A stretch of DNA of 64,000 bases from a virus. Numbering within the stretch: the stretch's first letter is position 1; the number at the start of each line of letters is the position of its first letter. Below are positions 1 through 8,337 of the stretch, piece after piece. The notes beneath the pieces were generated by a model. The model searched no databases and was not told the origin of the DNA. It saw only the letters and a list, made by a program, of their open reading frames with translations. The translations under genes were made by a program, and so were the position numbers. The stretch spans positions 186,001-250,000 of the IMG/VR virus record IMGVR_UViG_3300044712_000810; one strand, 5' to 3'.

Positions 1-38
1 GCATACATAGTTACAAGTGCAATATCGGCTTCGATCAT
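1..38 (-). CDS. Partial small gene, array continuation
   Basis: Only the first 12 codons (MIEADIALVTMY) are inside the window. The ATG overlaps the stop of the gene ending at 35 as ATGA, the arrangement used throughout this array, so it is probably the next array gene. Its C-terminus, where the family motif would be, is not visible. Confidence 0.6.
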   Translation of the reverse strand, partial: MIEADIALVTMY

Positions 39-328
39 ACTAACTCAATAATATACTTTTGCATTTCAAGTCGCATGTCTTCATCAAACAAAACCTCCAA
101 AGCAGGATACATGTCACGGTGAAAATCAAAGAATGCTCGTGCATGTGGAATATAAACTCGATGTTTATATTTAATTTGATCACCAATACACACATATTCT
201 TTATTAAATCTATATTTGTATTTGATTTTAAATCGTTCAAATAATTCACGTCTTGATATTAATCTGTTGTCATATATTAACTCAACAAATATATTTATTA
301 ATTTACGATCATCTGCATTATCTGTCAT
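35..328 (-). CDS. Small array protein with C-terminal motif (CTM)
   Basis: A 97-aa protein of unknown function. Its last residues, DEDMRLEMQKYIIELV, are a textbook example of the CTM shared by dozens of genes in this window: an acidic cap followed by an amphipathic helix that ends exactly at the stop. The rest is divergent, with basic and aromatic residues and a KYKYR segment in the middle. The start overlaps the previous stop (ATGA). Confidence 0.85.
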   Translation of the reverse strand: MTDNADDRKLINIFVELIYDNRLISRRELFERFKIKYKYRFNKEYVCIGDQIKYKHRVYIPHARAFFDFHRDMYPALEVLFDEDMRLEMQKYIIELV

Positions 329-606
329 ACTCGTTCAACCACATATTTCATCATATTAAGATACATATCATCATCCATAAGTGTTAATATTATATTAGAT
401 AAAGTTGGTGGATTTTGCATTTCAGTTCCACGTTCAATAACTTTATCATTATACTTGTATACTGTGACTTCACCAAGATCTTCTTCATCATAAACACTTC
501 GTTTAATTCCTAATGGAATAAATAGCTTTATATTAAAATACCCTGGTCTTTCTTTACTTCTAAAGAAATTCATATATGTAGTTAATAGTTGTTCTCTGTT
601 TGTCAT
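325..606 (-). CDS. Small CTM array protein
   Basis: A 93-aa protein of unknown function ending DDDMYLNMMKYVVERV. A run of beta-like residues (IKLFIPLG, EVTVYKYNDKV) precedes the helical tail. The start overlaps the upstream stop as ATGA, with GGAG from the upstream gene's last Glu codon as SD. Confidence 0.85.
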   Translation of the reverse strand: MTNREQLLTTYMNFFRSKERPGYFNIKLFIPLGIKRSVYDEEDLGEVTVYKYNDKVIERGTEMQNPPTLSNIILTLMDDDMYLNMMKYVVERV

Positions 607-842
607 ATTAACTCCAGTAACAGTTTTTGATACTGAACTAACAAATCAGGATCTTTAAATGCCTTAACAATAGCAGATACATCTTCAATGGTTAGATGTT
701 TATTAACCATGCGATATTCATAATTGGAATCACGTTTATAAAATCTAACTTTACCAACTTTATATTTATACATATCCATTCTAATATTTAACGCATTAAT
801 AATCCAATACGACCAACCATCTAAATTTGTTTCAGGAGCCAT
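603..842 (-). CDS. Small CTM array protein
   Basis: A 79-aa protein of unknown function ending DPDLLVQYQKLLLELI. It overlaps the upstream gene by 22 bases rather than by ATGA. The chosen ATG follows a TAAGGT SD inside the upstream gene. Confidence 0.8.
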   Translation of the reverse strand: MAPETNLDGWSYWIINALNIRMDMYKYKVGKVRFYKRDSNYEYRMVNKHLTIEDVSAIVKAFKDPDLLVQYQKLLLELI

Positions 843-1111
843 TTGTTGTACCTTATAGTTAGTTGTTCATCATCAAACTTACGTATTAGTATCCATAAGT
901 TATATAAGTCATTAGGAAATTGTCGTTTAATAACAATCTTACCATAGTGTTTAGTCCATGCATTATCGGATGGGCCGGAATATTTAAATTGATATTTAGT
1001 TACGACTTTTCTATGTAAGTCATACGTATCTACTGATTTGAATTCACTATATGTTATATTTAATTCAAACAAAATTTGTGACATTCGATGAAATGTAATA
1101 TGTTTATTCAT
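821..1111 (-). CDS. Small CTM array protein
   Basis: A 96-aa protein of unknown function ending DEQLTIRYNKWLLKQI. A middle segment (SGPSDNAWTKHYGKIVIK) closely matches one in the gene at 13948-14205 (QSEEWWTNHYGKIII), so these two distant array genes are a specific paralogue pair. ATGA overlap with the upstream gene. Confidence 0.85.
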   Translation of the reverse strand: MNKHITFHRMSQILFELNITYSEFKSVDTYDLHRKVVTKYQFKYSGPSDNAWTKHYGKIVIKRQFPNDLYNLWILIRKFDDEQLTIRYNKWLLKQI

Positions 1112-1359
1112 ACAAGTAACAACAATATTTTTTGATATTGAATTTTTAGATCAATATTATCAAATTCATTCACAATAGATTCAATATCTTCTAAACATGT
1201 TACATATTCTTTACGAATTACTTCTTTATTTTTAAATGAAAATTTATATCCATCATCAAAGTTATGATACATATGAGTTTTTATCTTTAACCCATCAAGT
1301 ATCATACGAAACCGTTTGGTTGAATAAAGAATCATTACCGATTTGCCAAGAAGGTTCAT
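1108..1359 (-). CDS. Small CTM array protein
   Basis: An 83-aa protein of unknown function ending NIDLKIQYQKILLLLV. It starts in an ATGA overlap, with SD CTGGAG supplied by the upstream LLLELI codons. Confidence 0.85.
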   Translation of the reverse strand: MNLLGKSVMILYSTKRFRMILDGLKIKTHMYHNFDDGYKFSFKNKEVIRKEYVTCLEDIESIVNEFDNIDLKIQYQKILLLLV

Positions 1360-1589
1360 ATAAGCTCCAGTAGAAGTCGTTGATATGCGATTGTTAGTTC
1401 TTCATCGTTGATAAATTCAACGATATCGGCAAGTCCATCAATAGTTACTGGGGCAGTACCCATGATACCAATGCGTTTACCTTTATAAAATATAGCAGAA
1501 GTCGGTGTGACTTTATCATTTTCATAAATTGTAGACATTTTGATATTATTATCACGAGTAAATTTAATAAGACAATCAAAAGGATTCAT
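1356..1589 (-). CDS. First gene of left CTM array
   Basis: A 77-aa protein of unknown function ending DEELTIAYQRLLLELI. The frame stays open to 1715, but the ATG at 1589 has a strong SD (AAGGAGG, 6 bases upstream) and follows the promoter motif at 1614-1627, so the longer reading is unlikely. It heads the operon that leaves the window at base 1. Confidence 0.85.
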   Translation of the reverse strand: MNPFDCLIKFTRDNNIKMSTIYENDKVTPTSAIFYKGKRIGIMGTAPVTIDGLADIVEFINDEELTIAYQRLLLELI

Positions 1590-1613
1590 TTTATCCTCCT
1601 TAATACACCAAAC

Positions 1614-1627
1614 TATTTCTATATGAA
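1614..1627 (-). promoter_or_regulatory. Putative phage promoter, TATAGAAATA type
   Basis: On the minus strand the sequence reads CATATAGAAATAGT, about 25 bases before the ATG at 1589. It matches the motif found before many operons here. No -35 element is visible. Confidence 0.7.
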
Positions 1628-1640
1628 AAGTTATAAAACT

Positions 1641-1678
1641 AAAAAATGGGCTATACGAGATCTTAGCCCGTATAGCCC
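1641..1678 (-). terminator. Terminator of tail operon
   Basis: On the minus strand GGGCTATACG pairs with CGTATAGCCC, followed by ATTTTTT. It ends the operon running 6337 to 1690 and insulates it from the promoter at 1614-1627. Confidence 0.85.
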
Positions 1679-1689
1679 AATAAAAAAAC

Positions 1690-2112
1690 TTATTTTGGAT
1701 ATGTACTCTTAACAAAATCTACTTTTGCAATTAAGTCTTCCATATCTTTACCAATATTGATATTCTGTGATTTAAGTACTTTAAATCCTTTTATGATTGC
1801 ATCCAATTGTTCACCAAAGTATTCATATGAAATATTACGTAACTCTTGATAATTAGTTTTAATAAAATCTGGATCGGCAATAACTGGGACTGGATCCCCA
1901 ATCATAATATGATAACGTTCAGTTGTAATTGGTGGTATTGGTAAACCATGTTGTTTATCTATAACATCAACTATTGGCGTATCATATTTAAAGTTATCTG
2001 GAACCCATACAAGTTTGCTTCCATCTTCATAGAAGCTTAACATTTTTCTATCAATATTTTGACTGTCAGCATGAAATCCAATTATTTTATCATCTTTAAC
2101 AACTAGTAACAT
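1690..2112 (-). CDS. Probable tail-fibre chaperone/assembly protein
   Basis: A 140-aa protein. The C-terminal part (ELRNISYEYFGEQLDAIIKG, then FVKSTYPK at the end) resembles the C-terminal region of phage tail-fibre assembly/XkdW-like proteins, where an R-x(4)-Y-x(3)-GEQLDA segment and a terminal YPK are common. It is last in the operon, directly after three tail collar proteins, where fibre chaperones usually sit. It has a good SD (AAGGAG). The role is inferred from similarity and position. Confidence 0.6.
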   Translation of the reverse strand: MLLVVKDDKIIGFHADSQNIDRKMLSFYEDGSKLVWVPDNFKYDTPIVDVIDKQHGLPIPPITTERYHIMIGDPVPVIADPDFIKTNYQELRNISYEYFGEQLDAIIKGFKVLKSQNINIGKDMEDLIAKVDFVKSTYPK

Positions 2113-2123
2113 ATGTTATCTCC

Positions 2124-3092
2124 TTAAATTTTAATACATGGTAGTAATGCTATGTTTCTTGGTCTTGTACTACTTCCACCTATGGCATTAAATCCTACTC
2201 CAAGACCAGTTGTTATCCATGGTCCTCTATACCAACCAATACGGTTCACGTTCGCTAAATGGTTATAAAAGAATGCATAGTTTGCATATGTATAGTGTGC
2301 GTGTTGTGCCATATCTTCATTTTGGAATGTGCCTAAAAGTCTTCCAGCATCAGTTCCACCACGTCCACCATCATAACCACAAACGAATTCACCTCGAAGA
2401 TCTGGAAGTGAGAATAAGTTTTGTGATAATGCGACATTATCATATAATTCTAATTCACCAATACCAACAACAGACCCATGTCCATTATTTGCTGTAATAT
2501 TTAATTTATATGTTGTATAACTTGTAGAATTGTTAAAGTAAAAATAACGATTTTCACCATATGTCCAGTTAGTTTGGTTTGTTTGTGTGTCTAATGTTAC
2601 CCATGTACCGTCAGATCCATTAGTAGTATCATTAGATCCTAATAGTGTCCAAGTTTTAGGATGCCAGTTCATATTATTTCGATTATAATATTGTGAAGAA
2701 TAGTCGTAACCTTTAATACCATATCCATTTATAATCTTTGGCGATGTAAATTTATATGCAATCCAACCTGTAGTACTTGTTGTTTGCCAACAGTCATTAT
2801 TAGTAACACCATTAAATGCTTTCCATGCAAAATATGTTGAAGCTTCTTGTGTACTATAATATACGTTACCGGATGGTGCTGTAGCACTAGTCATAAATGG
2901 ATTAGTTCTAGTTACTCCACCAAAACCATATGAATATCCGATCTTATTAAATAAATTAGATAAAAACAATTTATTTGCAGCACTACCATCTGCTATTACC
3001 CAACCTGAAGGAACTGAAGTTCTTAAAAAATAACCAATAGATCCTGTTGGATAATCAGATGGGTGTATTGTTTTATTATGTGTTAATTTCAT
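2124..3092 (-). CDS. Tail collar protein with discoidin-like insert (copy 3)
   Basis: A 322-aa protein. Residues about 12-35 (PTGSIGYFLRTSVPSGWVIADG) and about 230-322 (LPDLRGEFVCGYDGGRG, DAGRLLGTFQ, RPRNIALLPCIKI) are the two halves of a phage tail collar domain, as found in short tail fibres and receptor-binding tips. Between them lies about 160 aa resembling an F5/8 type C (discoidin) fold: WKAFNG, WIAYKF, PKTWTLLGSNDTTNGSDGTW, TYKLNITANNG. Discoidin domains often bind sugars, so host-surface attachment is likely. Third of three tandem paralogues (also 3103 and 4078). Confidence 0.85.
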   Translation of the reverse strand: MKLTHNKTIHPSDYPTGSIGYFLRTSVPSGWVIADGSAANKLFLSNLFNKIGYSYGFGGVTRTNPFMTSATAPSGNVYYSTQEASTYFAWKAFNGVTNNDCWQTTSTTGWIAYKFTSPKIINGYGIKGYDYSSQYYNRNNMNWHPKTWTLLGSNDTTNGSDGTWVTLDTQTNQTNWTYGENRYFYFNNSTSYTTYKLNITANNGHGSVVGIGELELYDNVALSQNLFSLPDLRGEFVCGYDGGRGGTDAGRLLGTFQNEDMAQHAHYTYANYAFFYNHLANVNRIGWYRGPWITTGLGVGFNAIGGSSTRPRNIALLPCIKI

Positions 3093-3102
3093 TATATCTC
3101 TC

Positions 3103-4068
3103 CTAATACTTTATATAAGGAAGTAGTGCTACGTTTCTTGGTCTTGTATCTAATGCACCAACATAGTTAGTATAGTTAACTGATGTTCCACCGGACATAC
3201 CACCAGTTACGTTAGTCATTCTGTTAGTTGCACCGATATTTACGTTTGCTTCATTATTTGCAGGAGGGGCAGTATGTGAGTGTGCATATACTTCATCCAT
3301 TTGAAAAGTGCCGATGAGTCGACCTGGATCAACTCCACGCCCAAGATCTGCACCACGAATAAATTCACCACGTAAATCAGGTAGTGATGCTTTAACTATA
3401 TCAACTTCATTATATAAATCTAATTCACCAATTAATGTATAATTTGCATATCCATTATTTGCGGTAATATTTAGTTTATATGTTTGAAATGGTTGTGGAG
3501 ATTTAATTTTATAACAACGTTTTTCACCAACACCCCATGATGTTTCACTAGTTTGTGTATCTAATGTAGTCCATGTACCATCTAAACCGTTTGTAGTATC
3601 ATTAGATCCCATAAATGTCCATGCTTTAGGATATGGTGTATATCCAGATCCTAATATTGAACTTGTATTAATATATCCACATACACGATATCCACCAATA
3701 GTCTGTTGAGTTGTGTATTTGTATGCAATCCAACCAGTTGTTACACCATTTGCAGTAATCCAACAATCGTTTTGATATACTCCATTAAATGCTTTCCATG
3801 ATTGATAGGTTGTTGCATCATACTGTGATGAATAAAATACAGTTCCAGATGGTGCTGTAGTACTTGTCATGATTGGATTCGATCTATTTATATTACCAAA
3901 TCCATATTTATATCCAATTAAATTAAATAAATTTGGATATAATATTGGATCATACTCTCCACCATCTGCAAATAACCATCCGTCTGTATTATCATTCCTA
4001 TGAAAATAATCAACCATTCCAACTGGAATCGGTTGTGTTTTTAAATCATGTTCAATTGATATTTTCAT
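3103..4068 (-). CDS. Tail collar protein with discoidin-like insert (copy 2)
   Basis: A 321-aa protein with the same architecture as its neighbours: split collar domain (IPVGMVDYFHRNDNTDGWLFADGG at the start, LPDLRGEFIRGADLGRG and RPRNVALLPYIKY at the end) around a discoidin-like module (WKAFNGVYQNDCW, TTGWIAYKY, TFMGSNDTTNGLDGTW). Divergence from the other copies is greatest in the about 50 residues before the C-terminus (TNRMTNVTGGMSGGTSVNY), the usual receptor-contact region of collar tips. SD present; 9-base spacer to the upstream gene. Confidence 0.85.
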   Translation of the reverse strand: MKISIEHDLKTQPIPVGMVDYFHRNDNTDGWLFADGGEYDPILYPNLFNLIGYKYGFGNINRSNPIMTSTTAPSGTVFYSSQYDATTYQSWKAFNGVYQNDCWITANGVTTGWIAYKYTTQQTIGGYRVCGYINTSSILGSGYTPYPKAWTFMGSNDTTNGLDGTWTTLDTQTSETSWGVGEKRCYKIKSPQPFQTYKLNITANNGYANYTLIGELDLYNEVDIVKASLPDLRGEFIRGADLGRGVDPGRLIGTFQMDEVYAHSHTAPPANNEANVNIGATNRMTNVTGGMSGGTSVNYTNYVGALDTRPRNVALLPYIKY

Positions 4069-4077
4069 ATTATTTCC

Positions 4078-5085
4078 TTATAACTTGATACATGGTAGGT
4101 ATGCAATGCTTCTTGGTGTTGTTTTTGTTCCACCATTCCATGTTGTTGTAGATCCTGACATATCTCCTACACCACCACTTATATAACCAAATTGGTTAAC
4201 AGCATATGTGTAGTTATAAGCAAACATACCAGAATTTAATGTATGATAATGTTGTCTAATATCTGGTGATTGCCATGATCCCAATATTCTATTACCGTCA
4301 ACTCCACGAGTACCATCATAACCACGAATAAATTCACCACGTAAATCCGGTAATTTAAAATAGTCACCAACATCATTAATATCATAAAGACCAAGATCGA
4401 TAATACTTAAATAGTATGGAGTCCCATTTGATGCAGATACATTAATTCTATATGCTATAAAACTTTGTGGTGTAGCAATTTTAAATATCTTTGTTTCACC
4501 ATAAGACCAGTTTAATATATTTTGTGTGTCTAATGTTACCCATGTTCCATCTGATCCATTAGTTGTGTTATTACTACCTTGGAATGTCCATGTTTTAGGA
4601 TATGTTGTAGTATTTTGTGAACTGTTATCAGTACTTGGAATTGTATTGATATAATTGTATGCGGTTCCATGATATCCTGGTTTTACTGTATAACCCAAAA
4701 GAGTCTTCGCCGCAGTAAACTTATAACATAACCAACCTGTAAGTGTTCCTTGTGGTGTTAACCATCCCCATTGATCTGTTAATACTCCATCAAATGCTCT
4801 CCATCCTTGATAGTTTGTTGAATCATATTGTGATGACTGATAAACAAATCCAGACGGTGCTGTCGCACTAGTCATAATTGGAGTTGCTTTAGTATTACAG
4901 AAACCATAAGTGTATCCAATTTGTGCAAATAAGTCAGGATTTTCTGTTTTATTTAATAATCCACCATCACATATAACCCATCCTGTTGGAGCAGTATTCG
5001 AATGAAAGAATTTAACAGTACCTGTTGGAATAGTAACATTATACGACGGACGCGGTGTTACTAATTCTGTAGATAAAAATGCCAT
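4078..5085 (-). CDS. Tail collar protein with discoidin-like insert (copy 1)
   Basis: A 335-aa protein, first of the three collar paralogues and immediately downstream of a radical SAM gene (1-base spacer). Collar halves are at about 17-42 (IPTGTVKFFHSNTAPTGW) and about 240-335 (LPDLRGEFIRGYDGTRG, TTPRSIAYLPCIKL). The discoidin-like insert (WRAFDGVLTDQWGW, GWLCYKFTA, YPKTWTFQGSNNTTNG) is slightly longer than in the other two copies. Probably a trimeric receptor-binding virion protein. Confidence 0.85.
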   Translation of the reverse strand: MAFLSTELVTPRPSYNVTIPTGTVKFFHSNTAPTGWVICDGGLLNKTENPDLFAQIGYTYGFCNTKATPIMTSATAPSGFVYQSSQYDSTNYQGWRAFDGVLTDQWGWLTPQGTLTGWLCYKFTAAKTLLGYTVKPGYHGTAYNYINTIPSTDNSSQNTTTYPKTWTFQGSNNTTNGSDGTWVTLDTQNILNWSYGETKIFKIATPQSFIAYRINVSASNGTPYYLSIIDLGLYDINDVGDYFKLPDLRGEFIRGYDGTRGVDGNRILGSWQSPDIRQHYHTLNSGMFAYNYTYAVNQFGYISGGVGDMSGSTTTWNGGTKTTPRSIAYLPCIKL

Positions 5086-5086
5086 A

Positions 5087-6337
5087 TTATATCTCCATAT
5101 TTATAAATTTAATATAATCTTCGCTTAATCTTTTTCTATGTGATGAATTGCATGATTGACATATCATAGGTAATTTAGTAATATCACCAAACATGTGTTG
5201 CCGAAGATTTCGAAAACCAGATGTATTCCATACTTTTCTAAAGTTATTAGTTATATTAAAATTTTGTTGTGCCCAATTTGGTTTAGTAGGATCTTTAAAG
5301 TGTTGAACTGTTGAACAGCATGGCCGAGAATTACTTTCAGGATCTACAACCATTTGTAACCAAGGCGCATAACAGTATGGTTCTCGAATATTTTCTTTTT
5401 GTTTTAATTCATCCATATACATTAGTATTAATTGATCTAATGAAAGTTTACCTGCACCATCATCTGAATTATCACCAAGTCTAATACGATGAATGAAATC
5501 TAAGTAATCATTATTGGTGCTTGGTTCACAACGTTTAAGTTCTACGCTTGGCAATTCTGTATGTAATGCAAATGATCTTCGCATATATCCATCTGCATAT
5601 ATAACATTTAACTCACGTTCATTAAATCCACTAAACTCAACATGTAAATCGTCTTTAATATCACGATAAAACATATTAAGATAATTCATATCATTAAGAT
5701 CAACTTCATATTCTTTTAACTCTTGCCAGTAGATACACTTCTGGAGTAGTATTTCCTTGACGCCAAGGTCTTTAGCAAATTTATACATATCATACACGTA
5801 TGCTAATGAGTATTTTGCGATTAACATGGTCGGGACGACGTTCACGTGTGGGTTTTGTTTAATAAAATTTTCTAAGTTAGATTTAACGGTATTCAGATCT
5901 CCACCCCGTAAACGGGTATAAAAACTACTTTCCGGAGCATCGATTGACACCATCATTCTTTTGAGGTTCTTAAATGTCTGGAAGTCATACTTATTAAGTA
6001 GAAGACCATTAGTGTAAAGTACTGAATTGTTTGTATTTAATGCCATAATTTTATTTATCATATCAGTTTGCAATAGTGGTTCACCTTCACCAGTTATTAC
6101 AAACGTTTCACTATGTTTTATAACTTCACTTAAGTTATCAACTATATTATCATTAAGATCATACTTTCTAAAATTAGTATAATCAGTATTTCCATATTTA
6201 GAATAATATTGACAATGAGCACATGATAAATTACATGTATTGCTCATGAATAAAACTAAACTACGCGGATATGAATATAACACGCGTTTTTCTAATGCTA
6301 TCTCTAATAAGTTTAAAAGTCTATACTTATCAAACAT
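5087..6337 (-). CDS. Radical SAM/SPASM enzyme heading the collar operon
   Basis: A 416-aa protein. The CxxxCxxC motif for the SAM-binding 4Fe-4S cluster is Cys35/Cys39/Cys42 (TCNLSCAHC). The C-terminal part has a SPASM-type set (CYAPWLQM, RPCCSTVQHF, MICQSCNSS) for auxiliary clusters. Length is normal for SPASM peptide- or sugar-modifying enzymes. Its closest relative in the window is the gene at 34816-36042: the first 50 residues align almost without gaps (NLLEIAL, YSYP, SLxLF, YYSKY). It sits in one operon with three tail collar genes, so a virion protein could be its substrate (inference). SD GGAG before ATG. Confidence 0.9.
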   Translation of the reverse strand: MFDKYRLLNLLEIALEKRVLYSYPRSLVLFMSNTCNLSCAHCQYYSKYGNTDYTNFRKYDLNDNIVDNLSEVIKHSETFVITGEGEPLLQTDMINKIMALNTNNSVLYTNGLLLNKYDFQTFKNLKRMMVSIDAPESSFYTRLRGGDLNTVKSNLENFIKQNPHVNVVPTMLIAKYSLAYVYDMYKFAKDLGVKEILLQKCIYWQELKEYEVDLNDMNYLNMFYRDIKDDLHVEFSGFNERELNVIYADGYMRRSFALHTELPSVELKRCEPSTNNDYLDFIHRIRLGDNSDDGAGKLSLDQLILMYMDELKQKENIREPYCYAPWLQMVVDPESNSRPCCSTVQHFKDPTKPNWAQQNFNITNNFRKVWNTSGFRNLRQHMFGDITKLPMICQSCNSSHRKRLSEDYIKFINMEI

Positions 6338-6360
6338 GTTTACTCCAATAATTTAAATAT

Positions 6361-6373
6361 TTATATAGAAATA
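6361..6373 (+). promoter_or_regulatory. Putative phage promoter, TATAGAAATA type
   Basis: TTATATAGAAATA lies 24 bases before the ATG at 6397 and just upstream of its AAGGAGG SD. Confidence 0.7.
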
Positions 6374-6396
6374 GTTACGTAAAACAAGGAGGATGT

Positions 6397-6801
6397 ATGT
6401 CAGAAGAAAAAAAAGATTCACTTGAAAAACCAAGTGAAGTAGCCAAAGATCTAACAACGGATGTTGACAAGAAAGTTTTAACTGATGAGGATAAAGGAAA
6501 ACTGATTGCAGGATTAGTTTGTCTTTTAGCCCTCTGTCTTACTGCTCTATGGATCGCCCATGATAGATGGTATGATCCAATGAATCAAGAAGCGACATGG
6601 TATGAGTTGTCACGCAACGTGTGCAAATCACCAAAAGCAAAAGAAGAGTTCTTGAAGTTGGATCTATCAAAGAATGGCATATCGTTTTTCGAAAAACGTA
6701 GGATTGAAAAGATCTTAATTGATGAACGACTTGCCGAATCCGCAGAATCATGCCGTCGTCGTGCAGAAACATGCGACGAACGAATCAATAAGAAACCATA
6801 A
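6397..6801 (+). CDS. Single-span membrane protein
   Basis: A 134-aa protein of unknown function. A charged N-terminus (about 35 residues rich in K, E and D) is followed by one transmembrane helix (about residues 37-54, LIAGLVCLLALCLTALWIA) and a C-terminal domain with four Cys and many charged residues. Monocistronic with its own promoter and terminator, and visibly GC-richer than neighbours. A lysis, spanin or exclusion role is possible, but nothing specific supports one. Confidence 0.85.
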   Translation: MSEEKKDSLEKPSEVAKDLTTDVDKKVLTDEDKGKLIAGLVCLLALCLTALWIAHDRWYDPMNQEATWYELSRNVCKSPKAKEEFLKLDLSKNGISFFEKRRIEKILIDERLAESAESCRRRAETCDERINKKP

Positions 6802-6835
6802 CCCGAAGGAAATCCCTTCGGGGATTTTCTTTTTG
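6802..6835 (+). terminator. Terminator of membrane-protein gene
   Basis: CCCGAAGG pairs with CCTTCGGG across a short loop, followed by a T-rich tail (ATTTTCTTTTT). Confidence 0.9.
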
Positions 6836-6844
6836 TTTTAAATT

Positions 6845-6869
6845 GGGGTGGAGATCTTCTCCCCACCCC
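6845..6869 (-). terminator. Terminator of adhesin operon
   Basis: On the minus strand a GGGGTGG stem pairs with CCACCCC and is followed by AATTTAAAAC. The T-run is weak, but it sits directly behind the last gene (6883). Confidence 0.6.
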
Positions 6870-6882
6870 CACATATCATAAC

Positions 6883-8325
6883 TTAATACTTCTTATAAAC
6901 TTTAATTTTACCTGTTACATTACTACCACCAGAATACAATCTCACTGAAGTAATTGTGGCAGATTGATTCCATGTAACATTTATCTGTCCTGTATATACG
7001 CCAGATGGTGTTTGATTGTAATTCATCCTTGCAGTTTTACTATAAGGATATATTTTAGCAGTTACATCAGAATTAGATGCTGCTATTAATGCAACTGGAA
7101 AACCTGTAATTTGTTGACCATTAGCTGTATTACCAGTACCATACATTTGTTCCCATGTATAGTGGCTAATTGTAGAATCGTTGTTAAAATAGATATTTAT
7201 AGGATTTGAATTCGATGGAGAAAACCCTTCAATTTCAAGAATATCACAATCAGTAACATCAATTGTCTCATCACATGGTTGTGTTGTATAAGTCTTATTT
7301 AAGACTAATTCAACAGGATTAGTATTTTGTTTTAATATTTGTTTAGTTGCTAATCTATATATTTTTAATGTTCCAGTTACAGCTAATCCAGATTGACTTA
7401 CAATTTGAATACTTGTAATAGGACTTGTAGTATTTGTCCAAGAGTTAGATTGAATTCTTCCTATTTGTACGGAACCAGAATATTGGCCACCCAAACTATT
7501 AATAAAGCGTCTTGTTCCACTTACTTTTAAATTTCCTTGTCCATGTGATGTTCCAGTACCGATAGATAATTGCATACTTGTCATTGCAGTATTACTTGTA
7601 GTATGAGAACTACCAAAGTAATGATCTGATAAAGCATAATTACTTGCAGAATCATTATTAAATCTTAATGCAAAGTTATCAGTGGAAGTATAAGTAACTG
7701 CTTCATAGTATAAAGTGCTATCAGTTTCACCATCCCAAGGAATATTAACATTTAGAACAGTGCCTGTTGCCGTTATTTCTTTTACTAATTCATATGTTGC
7801 TAAATTAGTAACTTTAACATCTTGCCATTTGTAAACAGTAATTGTACCTGTTACTGTAGCAGAAGTATTGAATGTTAATGTATTCATTGCACCAGAACCA
7901 ATATATCTAGCAACTTCTAATTGTATAGTTTCAACAGAAGCAATTAAAAATGATGCCTGTGTTGTTCCCATTTTTGTAGTTTTATCAAATTCTGTAATTC
8001 TTTTTTGTGGTTGTGATGTACCCGCAATAACAATACCAGGGTTTGTTGATAATCCACCTGAGACTGATGTTCCAGTACCTGTTACCATACCATTTTTATA
8101 ATTCGATCCAGTGTCAGAATCGAAACACATATATAGTGGTCCAGTTGCAGCTGTAAATTCAGATTCTATTCTAAATTTTGTACAACCACTAATATCAAAT
8201 GAACCTGACGGTATTGATGAATTAAATTTTTTACTTTCTACTTTGACCCAGTTAGAATTTTCTTGTGGGTCAACACCAGTTAACCATTTACTGATATCTA
8301 GATTCTCTTGAGTAGATAATTTCAT
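6883..8325 (-). CDS. Beta-rich adhesin-like tail protein (copy 3)
   Basis: A 480-aa protein poor in Cys and Lys and rich in Thr, Ser, Asn and Gly, as in virion appendages. It starts MKLSTQENLDISKWL like its two upstream paralogues. It has three internal modules of about 150 aa, each opening near a [FL]-D-[IV]-[ST]-[GD]-C or equivalent strand and closing with TG-x-[IL]-x-[VI]-Y (TGTITVYKWQD, TGTLKIYRLATK, TGKIKVYKKY at the C-terminus). This suggests repeated beta-sandwich domains. Function inferred from composition and its place beside tail genes. Confidence 0.75.
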   Translation of the reverse strand: MKLSTQENLDISKWLTGVDPQENSNWVKVESKKFNSSIPSGSFDISGCTKFRIESEFTAATGPLYMCFDSDTGSNYKNGMVTGTGTSVSGGLSTNPGIVIAGTSQPQKRITEFDKTTKMGTTQASFLIASVETIQLEVARYIGSGAMNTLTFNTSATVTGTITVYKWQDVKVTNLATYELVKEITATGTVLNVNIPWDGETDSTLYYEAVTYTSTDNFALRFNNDSASNYALSDHYFGSSHTTSNTAMTSMQLSIGTGTSHGQGNLKVSGTRRFINSLGGQYSGSVQIGRIQSNSWTNTTSPITSIQIVSQSGLAVTGTLKIYRLATKQILKQNTNPVELVLNKTYTTQPCDETIDVTDCDILEIEGFSPSNSNPINIYFNNDSTISHYTWEQMYGTGNTANGQQITGFPVALIAASNSDVTAKIYPYSKTARMNYNQTPSGVYTGQINVTWNQSATITSVRLYSGGSNVTGKIKVYKKY

Positions 8326-8337
8326 ATTGTATTATCC

